64,000 nucleotides of DNA from LD21 sp963715785 (lineage in GTDB: Bacteria > Bacteroidota > Bacteroidia > Bacteroidales > VadinHA17). The DNA is taken from positions 2,852,001 through 2,916,000 of the forward strand of contig OY970276.1 of the NCBI GenBank assembly GCA_963715785.1. Reading direction: 5' to 3'. A program made the translations under genes and the position numbers. The notes below the pieces were generated by a model. That model searched no databases. It was not told where the DNA came from and saw nothing but the letters and a program-made list of their open reading frames with translations. This document shows positions 18,748-27,780 of this stretch, in pieces (position 1 is the first letter of the stretch; each line of letters begins with the position of its first letter).

Positions 18748-19371
18748 ATGACAGATTCATTGATACTTGGACTTAGCAGCGGTTCGGCATGTCTGGCAAC
18801 TTGTGGAATGGTAATGTTCCCATATCTCATGGCAGGATCAGCCGGCGTAAAAAAAATAACTATTGACCTTACACTCTTTTTATTAACAAGGTTAATTGTA
18901 TATTTTATATTCGCGACATTGGCATGGTATTTTGGACAGGCTCTTTTTGCCAACAAGGCAATGAGGAATATTATACCCGGCGTCCTGTATATCGTTTTTG
19001 CTGTTATGCTTGTCTGGTTTTCAATAGATAAAAACAGAAACCCCGGTTGTCCGGCAAAAATCATCAAATCAGTAAATAATCACCGTCTTGTACCGGTTTT
19101 ACTGGGACTGGTAAACAGTCTGGGTTTTTGCCCTGCCTTATTATTGATCCTTACAAAGGGAGCAACACAAGGCACTCTCTTACAGAGCTACATAGCATTC
19201 CTTGCTTTTTTTGCAGGCTCATCTGTATGGTTTATCCCTTTGCCATTGGCAGGGAGGTTAAAAAAGAAAGAAGTGCTGGAGAAAATCGGAGTCCTGGCAA
19301 CAGGACTCGCAGGTATAATTTTTCTGATAAAAGGTTTAACAAATTTAATAGGAGGAATAATTAATGGATAA
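18748..19371 (+). CDS. DsbD/CcdA-like six-helix membrane protein (TauE/SafE-type annotation)
   Basis: 207 residues with six hydrophobic helices. Helix 1 has LSSGSACLATCGMVMFPYL and helix 4 has VNSLGFCPALLLI: paired Cys/Pro motifs like those of the electron-passing DsbD/CcdA membrane family, where such cysteines carry reducing equivalents across the inner membrane. First gene of a four-gene plus-strand set; its last 8 bp overlap the start of the ferredoxin-type gene, which implies tight co-translation. Function as an electron conduit is inferred from cysteines and context. Confidence 0.7.
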   Translation: MTDSLILGLSSGSACLATCGMVMFPYLMAGSAGVKKITIDLTLFLLTRLIVYFIFATLAWYFGQALFANKAMRNIIPGVLYIVFAVMLVWFSIDKNRNPGCPAKIIKSVNNHRLVPVLLGLVNSLGFCPALLLILTKGATQGTLLQSYIAFLAFFAGSSVWFIPLPLAGRLKKKEVLEKIGVLATGLAGIIFLIKGLTNLIGGIING

Positions 19372-20515
19372 CACTTTATCAATGCCGGATATGCGGAAAA
19401 CATTCGGGAGATCTCTTCTGTACACTCTGCCTATGTTCCTGATAACCTTTATGTTTATGACAGGAGGAAGGCCAAACTTTTCAGATCCTGCTTCAGGGCT
19501 GGCGATGCTTACAGCTTTTCTGATTGTGAATGTCCTTTACTTTTTGATGCATTATACCGGTAGAACTGACCGGTACAGGGCAATACTATTTATTATTTTC
19601 GCTCTTTCACTCTCATATTCCCTGATCCAAAATATGCTTGTAGTGAGAAAGGCCATGTCTTTTAACCAGGCAGACATCCTTGAATGCAAAATTCCATTCT
19701 GTCATCTTGTTATTCCAATGATGATACTGCCGGCCGCCTTTACAAAGTCAATTATTTTCCCGGGGAGCATAATCGGAGGATTTGCCAATATTTCTTCAAT
19801 GGTGGTTCTGTGGCTGGTTGCTACAATTGTGCTTGGCAGGGGTTTTTGCAGCTGGGGCTGTTTTTACGGTGGATGGGATGATGGATTTTCAAGACTGAAA
19901 AAAAGACGGACAATTAAAAAGATCAGTGAATTATGGAAGTGGATGCCGTTTGCAGTACTTATTATGGTCGTCCTCACAGCCGCACTTGCCATGATGCCAA
20001 CATATTGTTCCTGGATATGTCCTTTTAAGGCTGTGACAGAATTTGAACAGGTTACAAGTGTTGAATCAGCTGCTAAGGCAGGAATTTTCCTTTCTCTTTT
20101 CGGGGGATTGGTTGTCGTTCTGCCCATTATGACCAGAAAAAGAACACAATGCAGCTTTCTTTGCCCGCTCGGGGCAATAAATTCGCTGTCAAATAAAATT
20201 ACTCCATTTACAGTAAAGATCGATAAAAACGCCTGCAACGAATGTTATAAATGCGTTGAGGTTTGCCCTCTTTTTGCCCTGACAAAGGAAGATATCAAAG
20301 CCGGGAAAGTTTCCATGTTCTGCAGCAAGTGCGGCAAGTGTGTCGATGCATGTTCCAAAAAAGCAATTCATTATGGGATCAGAGGAATCCCGTCGGGAAC
20401 AATGAAGAATTTCTCAAGAAATATCTTCCTTTTTGTATCATTCCTGTTCATGGCAGTATTCTCTTCAGGTTCAATTATAAATACTTTTCATGGACTGTTA
20501 AAACTTATATTTTAA
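19364..20515 (+). CDS. NapH/CcoG-like membrane 4Fe-4S ferredoxin protein
   Basis: 383 residues. Four to five membrane helices surround two CxxxCP-type motifs facing a membrane side (RGFCSWGCFYGG, YCSWICPFKA, CSFLCPLGA). The C-terminal domain has two ferredoxin clusters (CNECYKCVEVCP and CSKCGKCVDAC), then a last helix. This is the architecture of NapH/NosR/CcoG-type electron-transfer proteins, which pass quinol or other electrons to periplasmic partners. Its start overlaps the DsbD-like gene and the next gene follows 12 bp later. No terminal reductase lies nearby, so the partner is unknown. Confidence 0.85.
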   Translation: MDNTLSMPDMRKTFGRSLLYTLPMFLITFMFMTGGRPNFSDPASGLAMLTAFLIVNVLYFLMHYTGRTDRYRAILFIIFALSLSYSLIQNMLVVRKAMSFNQADILECKIPFCHLVIPMMILPAAFTKSIIFPGSIIGGFANISSMVVLWLVATIVLGRGFCSWGCFYGGWDDGFSRLKKRRTIKKISELWKWMPFAVLIMVVLTAALAMMPTYCSWICPFKAVTEFEQVTSVESAAKAGIFLSLFGGLVVVLPIMTRKRTQCSFLCPLGAINSLSNKITPFTVKIDKNACNECYKCVEVCPLFALTKEDIKAGKVSMFCSKCGKCVDACSKKAIHYGIRGIPSGTMKNFSRNIFLFVSFLFMAVFSSGSIINTFHGLLKLIF

Positions 20516-20527
20516 ATCACTTTGTCA

Positions 20528-20977
20528 ATGAAAAAATTAAAACTAATAGCCGGTATCAGCTGGGCATTTTTCTGCCTTATTCTGATAATCATTCTATTCC
20601 CGGGTCTGAACAGCTTCTCCAATTCAGTCTCAAAACTGCCGTTCATGAAACTGAATCCGCGGTATAGTGGAGGAGAGGTATCTCATCAGATAATCTCTGA
20701 ACGTTGTACCCTTGATGTGCGACAGCCAGTATTTAACGGGTTTTTAAGAGAGAGTAATTCAGGTTTTGTGCAGCTTGACTGGAGAGGAGATATCCCTCAA
20801 CTGATCAATGATTCAATTGATTATGATCAGGATGGGACCAGGGATTTTTGTATCGAAATCAACAGAAAGGATTCTGAAACAAAACTTGAGCCAATCAGCA
20901 AAAAAGTAAAAGGTGTAGTAATTTCTACTTCTACTTCATATGGATGGGCTGCACGCATAGGTCTGACAAAAAATTAA
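20528..20977 (+). CDS. Membrane-anchored protein with EF-hand-like loop, function unknown
   Basis: About 149 residues: one N-terminal hydrophobic helix (LIAGISWAFFCLILIIILFPG), then a soluble domain with one Cys (ERCTLDV) and a calcium-loop-like stretch DYDQDGTRDF followed by CIEI. No family recognised. The start is ATG at 20528 rather than a TTG two codons earlier. It sits between the NapH-like gene (12 bp) and the ICMT-like gene, and probably belongs to the same operon. Confidence 0.6.
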   Translation: MKKLKLIAGISWAFFCLILIIILFPGLNSFSNSVSKLPFMKLNPRYSGGEVSHQIISERCTLDVRQPVFNGFLRESNSGFVQLDWRGDIPQLINDSIDYDQDGTRDFCIEINRKDSETKLEPISKKVKGVVISTSTSYGWAARIGLTKN

Positions 20978-21006
20978 TACGTTTTGATAAATTAAAGTAA
21001 ACTTGT

Positions 21007-21549
21007 ATGAGCCTGATTATTTATTTTTCATTTGCTTTTGCTTTATCAGAGATCCTGTTATTGCTGGTTAAAAGATCAGTTAAAACGACTTCAAAGACTC
21101 GAAATGACAGGGGTTCCCTCATTTTTCTATGGCTTATGATAACTTGCGGATTCATTTCCGGATTTTTTCTCTCGGAACCCAAAAATGATTTTTTGGCGGG
21201 ATTCGGTTTCCTGTTTATTGCAGGCGGATTGATTGTGAGATGGGTTGCTATCCTGCAGCTTGGAGAATCATTCACAGTTGATGTTGCTGTGACCGCTTCC
21301 GCTAAACTGAAAACCGACGGGATATATGAGATAATAAGACACCCAAGCTATCTTGGTATCCTCTTAGTTGTTTTTGGATTTTCCTGTGCTATGAATAGTT
21401 TTTATTCATTTCTTGTGCTGGTAGTCCCTGTATTCATTGCAGTGATTTACAGGATCAATGTTGAGGAAAAGGTCCTCATTGCAGAATTCGGCGAACAATA
21501 TACAGTATATATGTCAGATACAAAGAGACTGATTCCCGGGTTGTACTGA
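21007..21549 (+). CDS. Isoprenylcysteine carboxyl methyltransferase (ICMT)-like membrane protein
   Basis: 180 residues with about five hydrophobic helices and the family core IYEIIRHPSYLGILLVVFGF plus a C-terminal EEKVLIAEFGEQYTVYM segment. These are diagnostic of ICMT/PEMT-like SAM-dependent membrane methyltransferases. Bacterial members act on small hydrophobic or lipid substrates that are mostly unknown. It is the fourth gene of the redox/membrane set beginning at 18748. Confidence 0.8.
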   Translation: MSLIIYFSFAFALSEILLLLVKRSVKTTSKTRNDRGSLIFLWLMITCGFISGFFLSEPKNDFLAGFGFLFIAGGLIVRWVAILQLGESFTVDVAVTASAKLKTDGIYEIIRHPSYLGILLVVFGFSCAMNSFYSFLVLVVPVFIAVIYRINVEEKVLIAEFGEQYTVYMSDTKRLIPGLY

Positions 21550-21570
21550 AGGCGTCCTAATCGCCAATTT

Positions 21571-22803
21571 TCAAAGTTTATTTTTCTGACCTGTCATAAT
21601 TATTGATTCCTTTAGTCTGAGAGAAATTAAGATACTGAGTATCATCAGCCCTATAAGGAAAACAAGCGACCTGGTCATAGAACCTGTTGTGTGAGATTTC
21701 AGGCTATCCATTCCGAAAATAAATGCAATCCCCGATACCTGTCCCATAAGCAGAAGCATTCCGTTAGAGGTACCTTCTGATGCCGGAAAGGTAATTTCTG
21801 CACCATATTGAAAGCCAATAGGCCCTGAGCTCAGCAGAAAAAATCCCAGTACCATTCCGGAAGTAAGCAGAAGCCAATAGCTTGTTGCGAATGTAATGCC
21901 TGCAAGTCCCAGCGTAGCACCTATGAGGGCAAGAATTATAAACGGTGTCCTTTTTTTGAGGCGATCAGACATGATCGGAATAAACAGCGCGCCGATAATT
22001 CCTCCGATAATCATTAAACCTCCTGTTATTCCTGCCTGGGTGGCCGAAAAGCCTCTGGGACGTAAGATATCCTCAATCCATGTTGTAACGGCGTTGAAAA
22101 CACCCAGACCGATAAAAAAGATTATCATCAGTAAAATAAAATCTTTTGTCCTGAGAGTTTGCTTAAAACCGTCATATACCAGTGACCGTTCTTCCTGCTC
22201 CGGGAGACAGGGAGCAGTTGGAGGCCCTTCTTTAATCAAGACAAGAAATGCAACCGTGGTAACAATTGAGATGATGCCATAGATATACAGCATTCCGCCT
22301 ATTCCTGAGCCAATTATCAGGTAAGGAGTAAGAGTCATTCCTATCAGTATGCCAAGATACATGGCGAGAGTGCCAAGACCCGCTGCCGTTGCCCTTTCCT
22401 CAATCGGGAACCAGCGTGCTGCGAGTTTCGTAATTGCATTGAGGATGAAAGGTTGTCCGATAGCGATACCGATTTGTGCCAAAAGCAGTACATTGTAATC
22501 TGTGCCTGCAAATCCCCTGACCAGACCAAATATTCCGGTGAATAAGGCTCCGATACCTACACCAATCCTGATGCCGAATCTGTCAATAATCCATGAAGCA
22601 GGTATGGAAACAACTATGTAAACGATCATAAAGCACATGGATAGGATGCCGATCCTGAGATCTGATACCCCATAGTATTTTGTAGCATCTCCGGTAATTG
22701 GCGCAAAGGTGATCCATAAAAGCTGGTTCACCGCAACCATGACCATATAAACAGTTAGCATCATCCATCTGATGCCATATACTTTGAATTCCGTTTTTGA
22801 CAT
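21571..22803 (-). CDS. MFS transporter
   Basis: 410 residues, about twelve hydrophobic helices. The loop after helix 2 reads IPASWIIDRFGIRIGVGIGAL, close to the G-x-x-x-D-R-x-G-R-R signature, and is mirrored by FIPIMSDRLKKRTPF in the second half. It looks like a general organic-solute permease; the substrate is not readable. It is convergent with the ICMT-like gene and 32 bp from the following TrmH gene on the same strand. Confidence 0.82.
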   Translation of the reverse strand: MSKTEFKVYGIRWMMLTVYMVMVAVNQLLWITFAPITGDATKYYGVSDLRIGILSMCFMIVYIVVSIPASWIIDRFGIRIGVGIGALFTGIFGLVRGFAGTDYNVLLLAQIGIAIGQPFILNAITKLAARWFPIEERATAAGLGTLAMYLGILIGMTLTPYLIIGSGIGGMLYIYGIISIVTTVAFLVLIKEGPPTAPCLPEQEERSLVYDGFKQTLRTKDFILLMIIFFIGLGVFNAVTTWIEDILRPRGFSATQAGITGGLMIIGGIIGALFIPIMSDRLKKRTPFIILALIGATLGLAGITFATSYWLLLTSGMVLGFFLLSSGPIGFQYGAEITFPASEGTSNGMLLLMGQVSGIAFIFGMDSLKSHTTGSMTRSLVFLIGLMILSILISLRLKESIIMTGQKNKL

Positions 22804-22834
22804 AATGTAGTAAGTTTGGGCAAATATAATTTTA

Positions 22835-23617
22835 TTAATCAGTTTCCCTGCCTGATTTTCTCAGAAACTCGGAAAAAACAACAGATGCTGCCATCCCGAC
22901 ATTCAACGAATCAATTCCTTCTTTGTCAAGACTGAATTTTGGGATCCTGATTTTTTCAGTTATCAATGGCAATAGTTCTGCGGAAATGCCTTTTGATTCA
23001 TTTCCAAGCAAGATAATTCCCTTATCATTGAGTTCATGGCGGTAGATTGAATCACCTTCAAGCAGAGTACCAAAAACCGGCACATTGTTATTAACTGCAA
23101 AAAGGAGAAGCTCTTTAAGATCGGCGTAGAATACATTCACATGCAGCAATGCTCCCATGCTTGCCTGAATAACTTTTGGATTATACACATCCACACATTC
23201 AGGCGAACACACAATATTCTTAATTCCAAACCAGGCCGCTGCCCTTATAATTGTTCCCATATTGCCCGGATCCTGAACAAAGTCCAGAACCGCGCATAAT
23301 TGATTGAGGATCTCAGTCATATCAAAAGAATGTTCCGGAGTCCTGACGACCGCCAATGCATTATGCGGAGTTTTCAGAGAACTCATCTGTTTAAGTTCTT
23401 CGAAACTTACATGCTCGATCTGCCTGACGGGTCTTATGAGATCAATTGGCAGACTGCTTATGAATTCAGGTTTAGCTGCCAGCAGTTGAATTGGCGCACC
23501 CGCAACCAGGAACTCCTTTATGAGCTTATCTCCCTCAATAACGAACAATTGCTCTGTCTCTCTGATCTTTTTATTCTGGAGCGATTTTATGAATTTAATT
23601 TTGCTCTTGCTTATCAT
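22835..23617 (-). CDS. TrmH/SpoU-family RNA 2'-O-methyltransferase
   Basis: About 260 residues. An N-terminal substrate-binding part (LFVIEGDKLIKEFL) precedes the SPOUT domain with motif 1 DPGNMGTIIRAAAWFGI, motif 2 IILLGNESKGIS and motif 3 SLNVGMAASVVFSEFLR, which form the knotted SAM site. It methylates a ribose in tRNA or rRNA. I chose Met at 23617 (MISKSKIKF); an in-frame extension to 23653 adds 12 non-family residues. The 305 bp between this start and the next gene at 23923 hold no recognisable gene. Confidence 0.88.
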   Translation of the reverse strand: MISKSKIKFIKSLQNKKIRETEQLFVIEGDKLIKEFLVAGAPIQLLAAKPEFISSLPIDLIRPVRQIEHVSFEELKQMSSLKTPHNALAVVRTPEHSFDMTEILNQLCAVLDFVQDPGNMGTIIRAAAWFGIKNIVCSPECVDVYNPKVIQASMGALLHVNVFYADLKELLLFAVNNNVPVFGTLLEGDSIYRHELNDKGIILLGNESKGISAELLPLITEKIRIPKFSLDKEGIDSLNVGMAASVVFSEFLRKSGRETD

Positions 23618-23922
23618 TAAAATGTGATTATTACAGTCAGGGAACAGGTTCAAATTTAAATTAATTCAGTCAAAAATCATTGATCCCGCTAAAATGTTCT
23701 CAATTAAACCGGAGATGTGCAAAGCTGGCAGCTCGATTTATCCTTTTAATACCTGCCTTAACACCTGTACATGTTAAATGGCAAAATAATCAGTTATTCA
23801 ATTTCTTATGATTTCGGTTCGGGAAACAAATCAGGGTACGGCCAGGGAGATTATTCGAATGACATTTTACGCCATGTTCAGATTATTATTAATATATTTG
23901 AATCCAAGTTTTAGGCCAGATA

Positions 23923-26316
23923 TTGAAAAATTCCAAAACATATATAATTCTGTATCGTTCCGGATACACTATTTCCATAATCTTATTCTTTATATTTATA
24001 ACATCTTGTAATCCAACAAAATACGTACCGGAAGGTGAGAGTCTCCTGAATGAGAACCATATTAGCGTTAATAAGGAAGGGATTAAAAAAAGCGATCTGG
24101 TACCATATATAAAACAGGTTCCTAATAAAAGGATTTTTGGTACGCGGTTCTATCTCGGACTGTACGATCTGTCGAATATAAATAAAGATAAATGGCCTCA
24201 TAACTGGCTGAGAAATATTGGAGAGGCCCCTGTCATTTATGATCCTTCTGCTACGGTAAAGACGAAAGACCAGATTAAATCGTATGTTGAGTCGAAAGGT
24301 TATTTCGATGGAAAGGTCACAGACACAGTTAAGACTGACAATAGAAAATCTGATGTTTTTTACAATGTGGATTTATTGCGTCCGTATACTATCCGGAACC
24401 TGACATACGAAATTGCGGACAGCAATATCAGGAAGCTATGCTATTTTGATTCGGTAAACTGCCTTATTGAAAGGGGAAAGCCGTATGATGTGGATGTCCT
24501 TCAGGCTGAAAGAACAAGATTTGAGCGTTTTATAAGGGACCATGGTTTTTATGCATTTACAAGCGATTATATCTCATTTTCAGTCGACAGCACTATTGGG
24601 AACAGGCAGGTAAATATAATCTATAAAGTAAAGGATTTCTCAAAAGTTGATGCATATAACAGGATAACCACAGGTCCCTTTGCTATTTATACGGTTAAGA
24701 ATGTTTACATCTATCCTGATTTCGTCCCTAAAGCCGCACTGGAGAGTGGTGAATCTTATTTAAATAGTCTTGATACTACCTATTACAAGGGATTCTATTT
24801 TGTTACTTCAAGGAAAACGCCCGAGGTTAAATATGATCTTTTGATAGAGTGCCTGTATGTGAAGCCGGGATCAGTATATAATGTGACCAGCACTGAGGAA
24901 ACGCAGACACACCTTCTGTTGCTGAAGATATTCCGGCTGGTTAATATCAGTTATAATGATGCAAAGGAGAATGAAAATCTCCAGGGCATGGAGCTTAAGT
25001 TAAATTGTAACATTCAGCTTACCCTTCTGAGCAAGCAATCATATAAGGTTGAACTTGAAGGAACAAATTCCGCCGGGAACCTGGGAGGAGCTCTTAACCT
25101 GATCTATCAGAATGTAAATCTTTTTCACGGAGCGGAATTGTTCAGTACCAAGCTGAAAGGAGCATATTCAGCATATTCGCAGCCAAATAAGGCATTATCC
25201 AGCACACAGGAATACGGATTGGAGACAAGCCTGCGGTTACCCCAGTTTGTAATCCCGTTTATAAAATCTGAGAATTTTATCAAGAAATATAATCCTTCCA
25301 CGAATTTGATTGCTTCTTACGATTATCAGAGTCTTCCACTCTATACAAGGACTATTGCCAACGTCAGTTTCGGTTACGACTGGAAATCGAGTGTCTACCA
25401 GGAACACATTGTTAACCCGCTGCAGCTCAGCCTTGTTAATGTTCCTTATATAGATGCAGGTTATCAGGCAAAGATCGATTCTTCATCATACCTTGCAAGC
25501 AGCTATAAGAACGTTTTAATTGTAGGAGGAAGTTATTCATTCATCTATAATACCCAGCCGATTAAAAATTCAAAAGATTTTTGGTTTCTCAGGATAAATG
25601 CGGAAACTGCAGGCAATTTAATTGGTCTGGCTGAGAGGCTGGCCGGCGGTCAGAAGACAGCCGGGGGACAAACAAACCTTGAAGGTGTTTTGATCGACAG
25701 CACTAAAACATACAGAATTCTTGGTCAGCCTTACGCACAATATGTGAGGGCCGACATCGATTTAAGATACAATTATCGATTTAATGATGTAAGTTCCATT
25801 GTATACAGGGGATTCTTCGGTATCGGTATCCCTTACGGGAATTCAAAAGAAGTACCATTTGAGAAGCAATATTTTGGCGGAGGTTCAAACGGGATAAGGG
25901 CATGGCAGGTTCGTACCCTGGGACCGGGTTCTTATAATCCCAATCCTGGAAATTCTTCCAGTGTATTTCTAAATGAAACAGCCGATATAAAGCTGGAAGC
26001 CAACGCAGAATACCGCTTCAAGCTTTTCTGGATCCTCGAAGGGGCTCTTTTTGTTGATGCCGGTAATATATGGAGTTACAATTACGACCCTACACGGCCT
26101 GGTGCTCAGTTCACTTTCAACAGGTTTTATAAAGAAATAGCTGTGGGGACAGGAACCGGCTTCAGATTTGATTTTAAGTTTGTCATTGCCAGGATTGATA
26201 TCGGGATGAAACTGCGCGATCCCCTGTTGCCCGATGGTGCACGCTGGATTTTCCTGAATGGTCCGTACAAACGGAATGATTTTACAATTGTGCTTGGTAT
26301 AGGATATCCTTTCTGA
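23923..26316 (+). CDS. Omp85/BamA-TamA-like outer-membrane lipoprotein
   Basis: 797 residues. A lipoprotein signal ends in FITSC. POTRA-like modules fill the first half (IKSYVESKGYFDG, FERFIRDHGFYAF), and an Omp85 beta-barrel the second half, with the family lid motif FFGGGSNGIRAWQVRTLGPG and a final strand ending in F. Lipoprotein BamA/TamA relatives are common in Bacteroidota and insert or translocate outer-membrane proteins. The start is TTG (23923); no ATG is available before the signal peptide. It stands as a single gene or leads the HhH gene 119 bp downstream. Confidence 0.85.
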   Translation: MKNSKTYIILYRSGYTISIILFFIFITSCNPTKYVPEGESLLNENHISVNKEGIKKSDLVPYIKQVPNKRIFGTRFYLGLYDLSNINKDKWPHNWLRNIGEAPVIYDPSATVKTKDQIKSYVESKGYFDGKVTDTVKTDNRKSDVFYNVDLLRPYTIRNLTYEIADSNIRKLCYFDSVNCLIERGKPYDVDVLQAERTRFERFIRDHGFYAFTSDYISFSVDSTIGNRQVNIIYKVKDFSKVDAYNRITTGPFAIYTVKNVYIYPDFVPKAALESGESYLNSLDTTYYKGFYFVTSRKTPEVKYDLLIECLYVKPGSVYNVTSTEETQTHLLLLKIFRLVNISYNDAKENENLQGMELKLNCNIQLTLLSKQSYKVELEGTNSAGNLGGALNLIYQNVNLFHGAELFSTKLKGAYSAYSQPNKALSSTQEYGLETSLRLPQFVIPFIKSENFIKKYNPSTNLIASYDYQSLPLYTRTIANVSFGYDWKSSVYQEHIVNPLQLSLVNVPYIDAGYQAKIDSSSYLASSYKNVLIVGGSYSFIYNTQPIKNSKDFWFLRINAETAGNLIGLAERLAGGQKTAGGQTNLEGVLIDSTKTYRILGQPYAQYVRADIDLRYNYRFNDVSSIVYRGFFGIGIPYGNSKEVPFEKQYFGGGSNGIRAWQVRTLGPGSYNPNPGNSSSVFLNETADIKLEANAEYRFKLFWILEGALFVDAGNIWSYNYDPTRPGAQFTFNRFYKEIAVGTGTGFRFDFKFVIARIDIGMKLRDPLLPDGARWIFLNGPYKRNDFTIVLGIGYPF

Positions 26317-26435
26317 TCTGATTATTCCTGAAATACCTGTTCTTGATTTTTCTTGGTTTTGCAATTTCCCGGAAACATTTCTCTATCCGGTTGGAATTTC
26401 GTAAATTGCATGAGTCTCATTGCACTTTTTTCATA

Positions 26436-27194
26436 ATGAACCTTAACTGGAAACCAATTAAAAACTGGTTTGGATTTACCCGAAGGGAGAGGAGATCTAC
26501 CTTTATTCTGCTTCTCATTATAACAGGTATTATTATTTTAAAATACTCAATACCTGCATGCAGAATGAATATTGCCGACATTTCAAAAGACTTTGCGGGT
26601 CTTGACTTTTATCAAACATCTTCTGAAACAGAGAACCGATCAGAGAGAAATCCTTCCTCCGGAGCAGTAACTAAAAAAAGTATGACAGGTCAGTCATTTA
26701 ATAAAACTGGTTATGGAATTAAGAGTAAAAGATTACCGGAAAGAAGGGATTTTGCAACACAATATAAATCTAAGGATTCCAGACAGGTCAGATCGCTGAT
26801 TGAGCTCAACTCGAGTGATTCTGCAGCTCTTGTCAGCCTTCCGGGAATAGGTCCGGTATTATCTGCCAGAATAATCAAATACCGTCATTTACTTGGAGGC
26901 TTTGCAAGGATTGGTCAGTTAAAAGAAGTCTACGGATTACCTGAAGAAACCTTTGAGCTGATTAAGAACAGGCTATATATTGATTCAACTCTGGTAGTCA
27001 GAATAAATATCAATTCGGCAGGATATAAAGAATTATCCCATATCCATTATCTGGAACAGTATGATGTAAAAGCAATTTTAAAATACAGGGAGTTGAAGGG
27101 AAGGATCAATAGCATTAATGATCTTACAGATAATAAGTTGATTACTGTTGAAAAGGCCATGAAAGTGGTACCTTATATAAAGTATGAGGAATAG
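26436..27194 (+). CDS. Helix-hairpin-helix (ComEA-like) membrane protein
   Basis: About 252 residues. A basic N terminus (TRRERRS) and one transmembrane helix (FILLLIITGIIILKYSI) precede a polar linker and two helix-hairpin-helix units: LIELNSSDSAALVSLPGIGPVLSARIIKYR (shown in part by LPGIGPV) and ININSAGYKELSHI. These non-specifically bind DNA in ComEA-like proteins. I use ATG at 26436; the in-frame extension to 26343 is not family-like. The role in DNA uptake or membrane DNA binding is inferred. Confidence 0.75.
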   Translation: MNLNWKPIKNWFGFTRRERRSTFILLLIITGIIILKYSIPACRMNIADISKDFAGLDFYQTSSETENRSERNPSSGAVTKKSMTGQSFNKTGYGIKSKRLPERRDFATQYKSKDSRQVRSLIELNSSDSAALVSLPGIGPVLSARIIKYRHLLGGFARIGQLKEVYGLPEETFELIKNRLYIDSTLVVRININSAGYKELSHIHYLEQYDVKAILKYRELKGRINSINDLTDNKLITVEKAMKVVPYIKYEE

Positions 27195-27206
27195 AATGAC
27201 TTTGCG

Positions 27207-27224
27207 TCCCGATTGCTATCGGGA
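27207..27224. repeat. TCCCGAT-n4-ATCGGGA palindrome inside a CTTTGCG-type repeat
   Basis: Arms TCCCGAT (27207-27213) and ATCGGGA (27218-27224), loop TGCT. The flanks (CTTTGCG before, CTGCGCCTG...TTAGCG after) resemble the CTTTGCG repeat at 3481-3537, as though the palindrome were inserted into it. The same palindrome occurs in the tRNA-Gly fragments at 29.4-29.55 kb. Confidence 0.6.
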
Positions 27225-27475
27225 TCTGCGCCTGTTTAGCGTGCCATTAGATTTACATTTATTATTTATATCTGTTCTTTATATTAATTATCGAACTTAG
27301 TTTTAAAAACCAACCGGTATGGTAGAATTAATTGGCGTTGAAAGTTTTGACATTTAATTTGGAAACAGGGTGAAAAAATTGTAATTTAGTACCTGTAAAA
27401 TCTGAAAAGTGCTACACAATCCGATATTTTTCCATCTAATAATTAAACGATATGGATAAATTTTTTCCTTAAATG

Positions 27476-27507
27476 TTTTGAAAAGACTTTTTCTATTTCT
27501 AACTTTG
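27476..27507 (+). promoter_or_regulatory. rpsU promoter, TTTTG-N19-TAACTTTG
   Basis: The -33 box TTTTG is at 27476-27480 and the -7 box TAACTTTG at 27500-27507 with a 19-bp spacer, a close match to the Bacteroidota consensus. The rpsU start lies 29 bp downstream. The rest of the gap from 27225 is AT-rich with no gene seen. Confidence 0.65.
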
Positions 27508-27536
27508 CGCCTCGTTTAAAAACTGAAAAACTAATT

Positions 27537-27728
27537 ATGATCATTGTACCATTAAAAGAAGGCGAGAATATTGAGAGAGCTTTGAAAAAGTTCAAGAGAA
27601 AATTTGAAAAGACAGGTGTGATACGCGAATTGCGTTCACGTCAGGCTTTCATTAAGCCTTCAGTACGCCGGAGAGAGGAAATCAAGAAGGCGATGTACGT
27701 TCAGAAGATGCAGGAGAGCGAAGAGTAA
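27537..27728 (+). CDS. rpsU: 30S ribosomal protein S21
   Basis: 63 residues, basic, with IIVPLKEGENIERALKKFKRK and the arginine-rich FIKPSVRRREEIKKAM tail typical of bS21. It lies on the 30S platform near the anti-Shine-Dalgarno end of 16S rRNA. It heads the rpsU-xer-hpf order common in Bacteroidota, with its own strong promoter. Confidence 0.95.
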   Translation: MIIVPLKEGENIERALKKFKRKFEKTGVIRELRSRQAFIKPSVRRREEIKKAMYVQKMQESEE

Positions 27729-27780
27729 TTCGCACTGTTGAGTCTTTATTTTTTAATGACACAGATAAAAAGGTTCCTTC

